NCBI GenBank assembly: GCA_031289935.1
Contig: JAITON010000103.1
Span: forward strand, 1 to 7,391
DNA length: 7,391 bases
Direction: 5' to 3'
DNA from: Treponema sp.
Lineage (GTDB): Bacteria > Spirochaetota > Spirochaetia > Treponematales > Breznakiellaceae
Position numbers and translations under genes: made by a program. Numbering within the stretch: position 1 is the stretch's first letter; each line of letters begins with the position of its first letter. The notes beneath the pieces are model-generated. The model was not told the origin of the DNA and did not search any database. It saw nothing but the letters and a program-made list of their open reading frames with translations. Of the stretch, positions 5,523 through 7,391 are shown in pieces.

Positions 5523-7013
5523 CTAGCGCAGCAAAGCGCTCAGCACATTCCTGATGGCCCGGTGCAGGGAATACTCGTAGGTGTAGGGCGCGTCGCATTT
5601 GGCCCGGAAGATCATCAGGCCGCCGATACCGCTGACCAGGGCCAGCAGGGTCTTGTCCCGGGTGATAGCGTAGCCGTTCAGGTAGGCCGCAGAGTTCATC
5701 TCTATCCCGTCTTCGGTGTACATAAACGAGGGGAGCTGGTTCCCCCACTTGCCCAGGCTGCCGGAATAGCCGCCGCCGGGCTGCAGGCTTACGGTGCCGC
5801 GGTATTCGGGCCAGGAATTCCCGGAGCGGTTCACCGCCCGGCCATAGCTGGGAATCCCCAAAAGGATTTTTTCCCTGGGGATTTTAAGCTGATAGATAGT
5901 CTTCGCGAGGGCCTCAAACCCGGCGGTCTGTATAGTGCTGTGGTGGCCCCGGTTGTCAAAGAGGTCGTAGCACATCACGTTAAAGTGCTCTACCATGTTG
6001 ATGGTTTCCCTGGATGCGTCAAAGCGCCAGGGAGCGATGGCCACGGAAACCTTTGTATAGGCGGCGGTGTCCTGGATGAGCCCCTCGTAGGCCCGCCACT
6101 GGGTACTGCTCTCGGGATATTCCCAGTCGTAGTCGATGCCGTAAAGACCGTACCGGTCTACCAGGCCCTGGATGTTTGCGTTAATACTATCCCGCTTTTC
6201 ATTCAAAAATTGGGCGGTCAGGACCAGGTCCTTTTGGCCGCTGCGGTATTGATCAAAGAAGATGGTCATCCAGATCCGCACGGGCCGGGAGCCGATAATC
6301 TGCCTGAGGGCGCTCAGGTTGGCCTCAAACTGGGCCTCTCCGTCCTCCCGGTTCTGGTAGAAGACCGGCGTGCCATCGCTTGCAAGATAGCAGTTGTCAA
6401 AGATGATAACATCGGTCACCACATCGTAGTAGCCCGAAAAGCCCGGGTCCCCCAGACGGTCCACGATATCCTGCCCGTCCATGCGGAGGTACTGGGAGAC
6501 CTTGAAGGGATAGGATCCCGTAGCGCGGCGGCCGCTGAAACTGCCGGTATGATAGACCTCCACCGAATCCAGGCGGACCGGGCCGATACTTTCCAGAAGT
6601 TCCAGCCGCAGGGTATCGGTGCGGACCTCCTCCACATAGCAGAGGGTCTCCTTGCCGATACGGTCCTGCTCGTAGATGAGCTCCCAGTCCTCGCCGCGCC
6701 GGGCGTAGAGCCGGAAGAGGGTTACGGCGTCGGTCTTTTCCCGGAGCAGCACCGTGTTAAAGACCACGGATTCGGCCCAGCGCAGCTCGAAGCCCGCCAC
6801 AGAGCCGGGATCTTGCTTGGTCCACTGGGCGCCGCCCCGGGCCGTCCAGCCGGAGCCCGCCTTGGCCAGGCCCGTGGGAACCGCATCGGCCTTTACCGCG
6901 AGGTTCTCCGCATCAATATTCAGGTCCAGGCTCGTACATCCCAGACTGCTCAGGACCGCCCAAACCAGTACCATAGGTGATACACCGCGAATCAATAGAC
7001 TTTTCATGGGCAT
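5523..7013 (-). CDS. Lipoprotein with CBM32-like domain and GH18 glycosidase domain
   Basis: A 496-residue protein counted from the ATG at 7013; the ATG at 7007 (MKSLLIRG) is equally possible and better fits the promoter. A basic start, hydrophobic core and SSLGC with Cys26 form a probable lipoprotein signal, so it should be anchored to a membrane. Residues about 45-155 look like an F5/8 type C (discoidin, CBM32) carbohydrate-binding module: a W-x-x-S-V-V-F-N-T-V-L-L core, GEDWELIYEQDRIG and a closing VRLDSVEVY. Residues about 197-490 are a glycoside hydrolase family 18 barrel, with YGIDYDWEYP (291-300, catalytic acid E298), VMCYD (346-350) and GIPSYGR (386-392). Family members cleave chitin, N-acetylglucosamine-containing glycans or peptidoglycan-like chains; the substrate here is unknown. 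The first Asp of DxxDxDxE is Tyr291, while D294, D296 and E298 are kept. It is the first gene of a leftward pair with ettA and is divergent from the gene at 7080. Confidence 0.88.
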   Translation of the reverse strand: MPMKSLLIRGVSPMVLVWAVLSSLGCTSLDLNIDAENLAVKADAVPTGLAKAGSGWTARGGAQWTKQDPGSVAGFELRWAESVVFNTVLLREKTDAVTLFRLYARRGEDWELIYEQDRIGKETLCYVEEVRTDTLRLELLESIGPVRLDSVEVYHTGSFSGRRATGSYPFKVSQYLRMDGQDIVDRLGDPGFSGYYDVVTDVIIFDNCYLASDGTPVFYQNREDGEAQFEANLSALRQIIGSRPVRIWMTIFFDQYRSGQKDLVLTAQFLNEKRDSINANIQGLVDRYGLYGIDYDWEYPESSTQWRAYEGLIQDTAAYTKVSVAIAPWRFDASRETINMVEHFNVMCYDLFDNRGHHSTIQTAGFEALAKTIYQLKIPREKILLGIPSYGRAVNRSGNSWPEYRGTVSLQPGGGYSGSLGKWGNQLPSFMYTEDGIEMNSAAYLNGYAITRDKTLLALVSGIGGLMIFRAKCDAPYTYEYSLHRAIRNVLSALLR

Positions 7014-7022
7014 AGTATACCA
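7014..7022 (-). promoter_or_regulatory. Extended -10 promoter of the GH18 gene
   Basis: Read on the minus strand, TGG-TATACT ends directly against the first ATG (7013). A start of transcription seven bases on falls at about 7007, exactly on the second ATG, which implies a leaderless mRNA. No good -35 is seen, and there is no Shine-Dalgarno before either ATG. Confidence 0.5.
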
Positions 7023-7042
7023 CAGATTGGCGGATTGCGTCT

Positions 7043-7062
7043 TAAAAAAGCGCTCTTTTTTA
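7043..7062. promoter_or_regulatory. A/T-rich palindrome between divergent genes
   Basis: TAAAAAAG (7043-7050) and CTTTTTTA (7055-7062) are exact reverse complements around CGCT. It lies in the 66-bp gap between the divergent GH18 and 7080 genes, just upstream of both -10 candidates. An operator or A-tract upstream element shared by the two promoters is the likeliest role. A bidirectional terminator is less likely here because both genes point away from it. Confidence 0.55.
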
Positions 7063-7064
7063 CC

Positions 7065-7076
7065 GATAATTATAAA
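7065..7076 (+). promoter_or_regulatory. Candidate -10 region of the gene at 7080
   Basis: GATAAT (7065-7070) and TATAAA (7071-7076) are adjacent -10-like hexamers just before the ATG at 7080. No strong -35 is visible; TTAAAA at 7042-7047 is 17 bp before GATAAT but matches poorly. Either choice would give a leader of zero to about three bases. Confidence 0.4.
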
Positions 7077-7079
7077 ACC

Positions 7080-7391
7080 ATGGTCAGATATGTTCTTCGC
7101 CGGGGCCCCGGGCCCCGCATTGCCGGGCAGCCGGTTATTTGTATCGTTATTTTTGCAGTCTTCGCGTTCTGCCTCTCCCTACAGGCGGCGGCCCAGGCGG
7201 ACCTCGCCCTGGCATCAATCCCCCTCTCTGGAGAGTCGCTCTCCAGAGAGGGGCTCGCTCAGGGGACCGGGACCGCCAACCCGAAGTCCTACTTTCCTGA
7301 TATTTACCGTACCGAGTATATTAACGCGCAAAGGGCGATGATGGATTCCCGGCCTTATGGGGCGCCCACTTGGGAAGAGTTGCAGGTCCAG
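7080..7391 (+). CDS. Secreted protein, partial (3' end outside the window)
   Basis: The frame stays open for 104 codons from the ATG at 7080 to the end of the window. The N-terminus has a basic region (MVRYVLRRGPGPR), a hydrophobic core (about residues 19-34, VICIVIFAVFAFCLSL) and an AAAQA signal peptidase I type site (about 36-40), so export is likely. The first mature residues run through a perfect inverted repeat encoding PLSGESLSREG. After that comes YFPDIYRTEYINAQRAMMDSRPYGAPTWEEL, which looks like the start of a folded domain, but I cannot assign a family. There is no ribosome binding site before the ATG and no alternative in-frame start nearby. It is divergent from the GH18 lipoprotein gene. 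Confidence 0.75.
   Translation, partial: MVRYVLRRGPGPRIAGQPVICIVIFAVFAFCLSLQAAAQADLALASIPLSGESLSREGLAQGTGTANPKSYFPDIYRTEYINAQRAMMDSRPYGAPTWEELQVQ
7221..7253 (+). repeat. Perfect 15-bp inverted repeat inside a coding sequence
   Basis: CCCCTCTCTGGAGAG (7221-7235) and CTCTCCAGAGAGGGG (7239-7253) are exact reverse complements around TCG. The 33 bases equal eleven codons' worth of sequence, so insertion would keep the frame. It falls just after the predicted signal peptide of the partial gene and encodes PLSGESLSREG. Confidence 0.85.

Noticed and set aside
4593..6980. A 795-codon open frame on the plus strand
   Set aside because: It is wholly antisense to ettA, the hairpin array and the GH18 gene, both of which have clear family motifs. 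The long opening is a by-product of GC-rich codon use. Its translation shows no domain and has no ribosome binding site that I could see.
7102..7116. GGGGCCCCGGGCCCC as a palindromic site
   Set aside because: It is not a perfect inverted repeat (one G short of symmetry) and is explained by GC-rich codons for RGPGPR in the signal-peptide n-region.

Overview
The window reads as a GC-rich spirochaete chromosome, most likely a Treponema of the termite-gut type. This is an inference from four things: the style of the PilZ gene, a spirochaete-like lipoprotein signal, high G+C with AT-rich promoters, and abundant short palindromic repeats. No rRNA or other marker gene is present to confirm it. Six protein genes are supported, the last one cut by the window edge. 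No tRNA, rRNA, transposase or CRISPR array was seen.

Layout. Positions 1-146 are non-coding mosaic DNA: three back-to-back perfect hairpins followed by short direct repeats. After a featureless, partly A-rich stretch comes an MFS transporter (360-1658, +) of the sugar:cation symporter type, behind an extended -10 promoter and a strong ribosome binding site. A near-consensus promoter at 1692-1719 then drives a probable two-gene operon: a small exported protein of unknown function (1742-2278, +) and, 19 bp later, a 411-residue PilZ-type protein (2298-3533, +), a candidate cyclic-di-GMP receptor. Its two PilZ signature motifs are split by roughly 215 residues. Convergent to this operon is ettA (3570-5255, -), the ABC-F translational throttle ATPase. 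Upstream of ettA lies a tandem array of about ten small hairpin units (5316-5518), which begins just after the stop codon of a lipoprotein with a CBM32-like domain and a GH18 domain (5523-7013, -). A 66-bp divergent promoter region with an A/T palindrome separates it from a partial secreted-protein gene (7080-7391, +). Close to the predicted signal-peptide cleavage region, that gene carries a perfect 15-bp inverted repeat in frame.

The genes suggest three loosely related themes: sugar uptake and glycan processing (MFS, GH18 lipoprotein), second-messenger control at the envelope (PilZ protein plus exported partner), and translation control (EttA). Two patterns recur. Extended -10 boxes (TGn-TATAMT) lie so close to start codons that leaders would be about 0-16 nt. 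Three unrelated kinds of short palindromic element occur in 7.4 kb, one of them inside a coding sequence.
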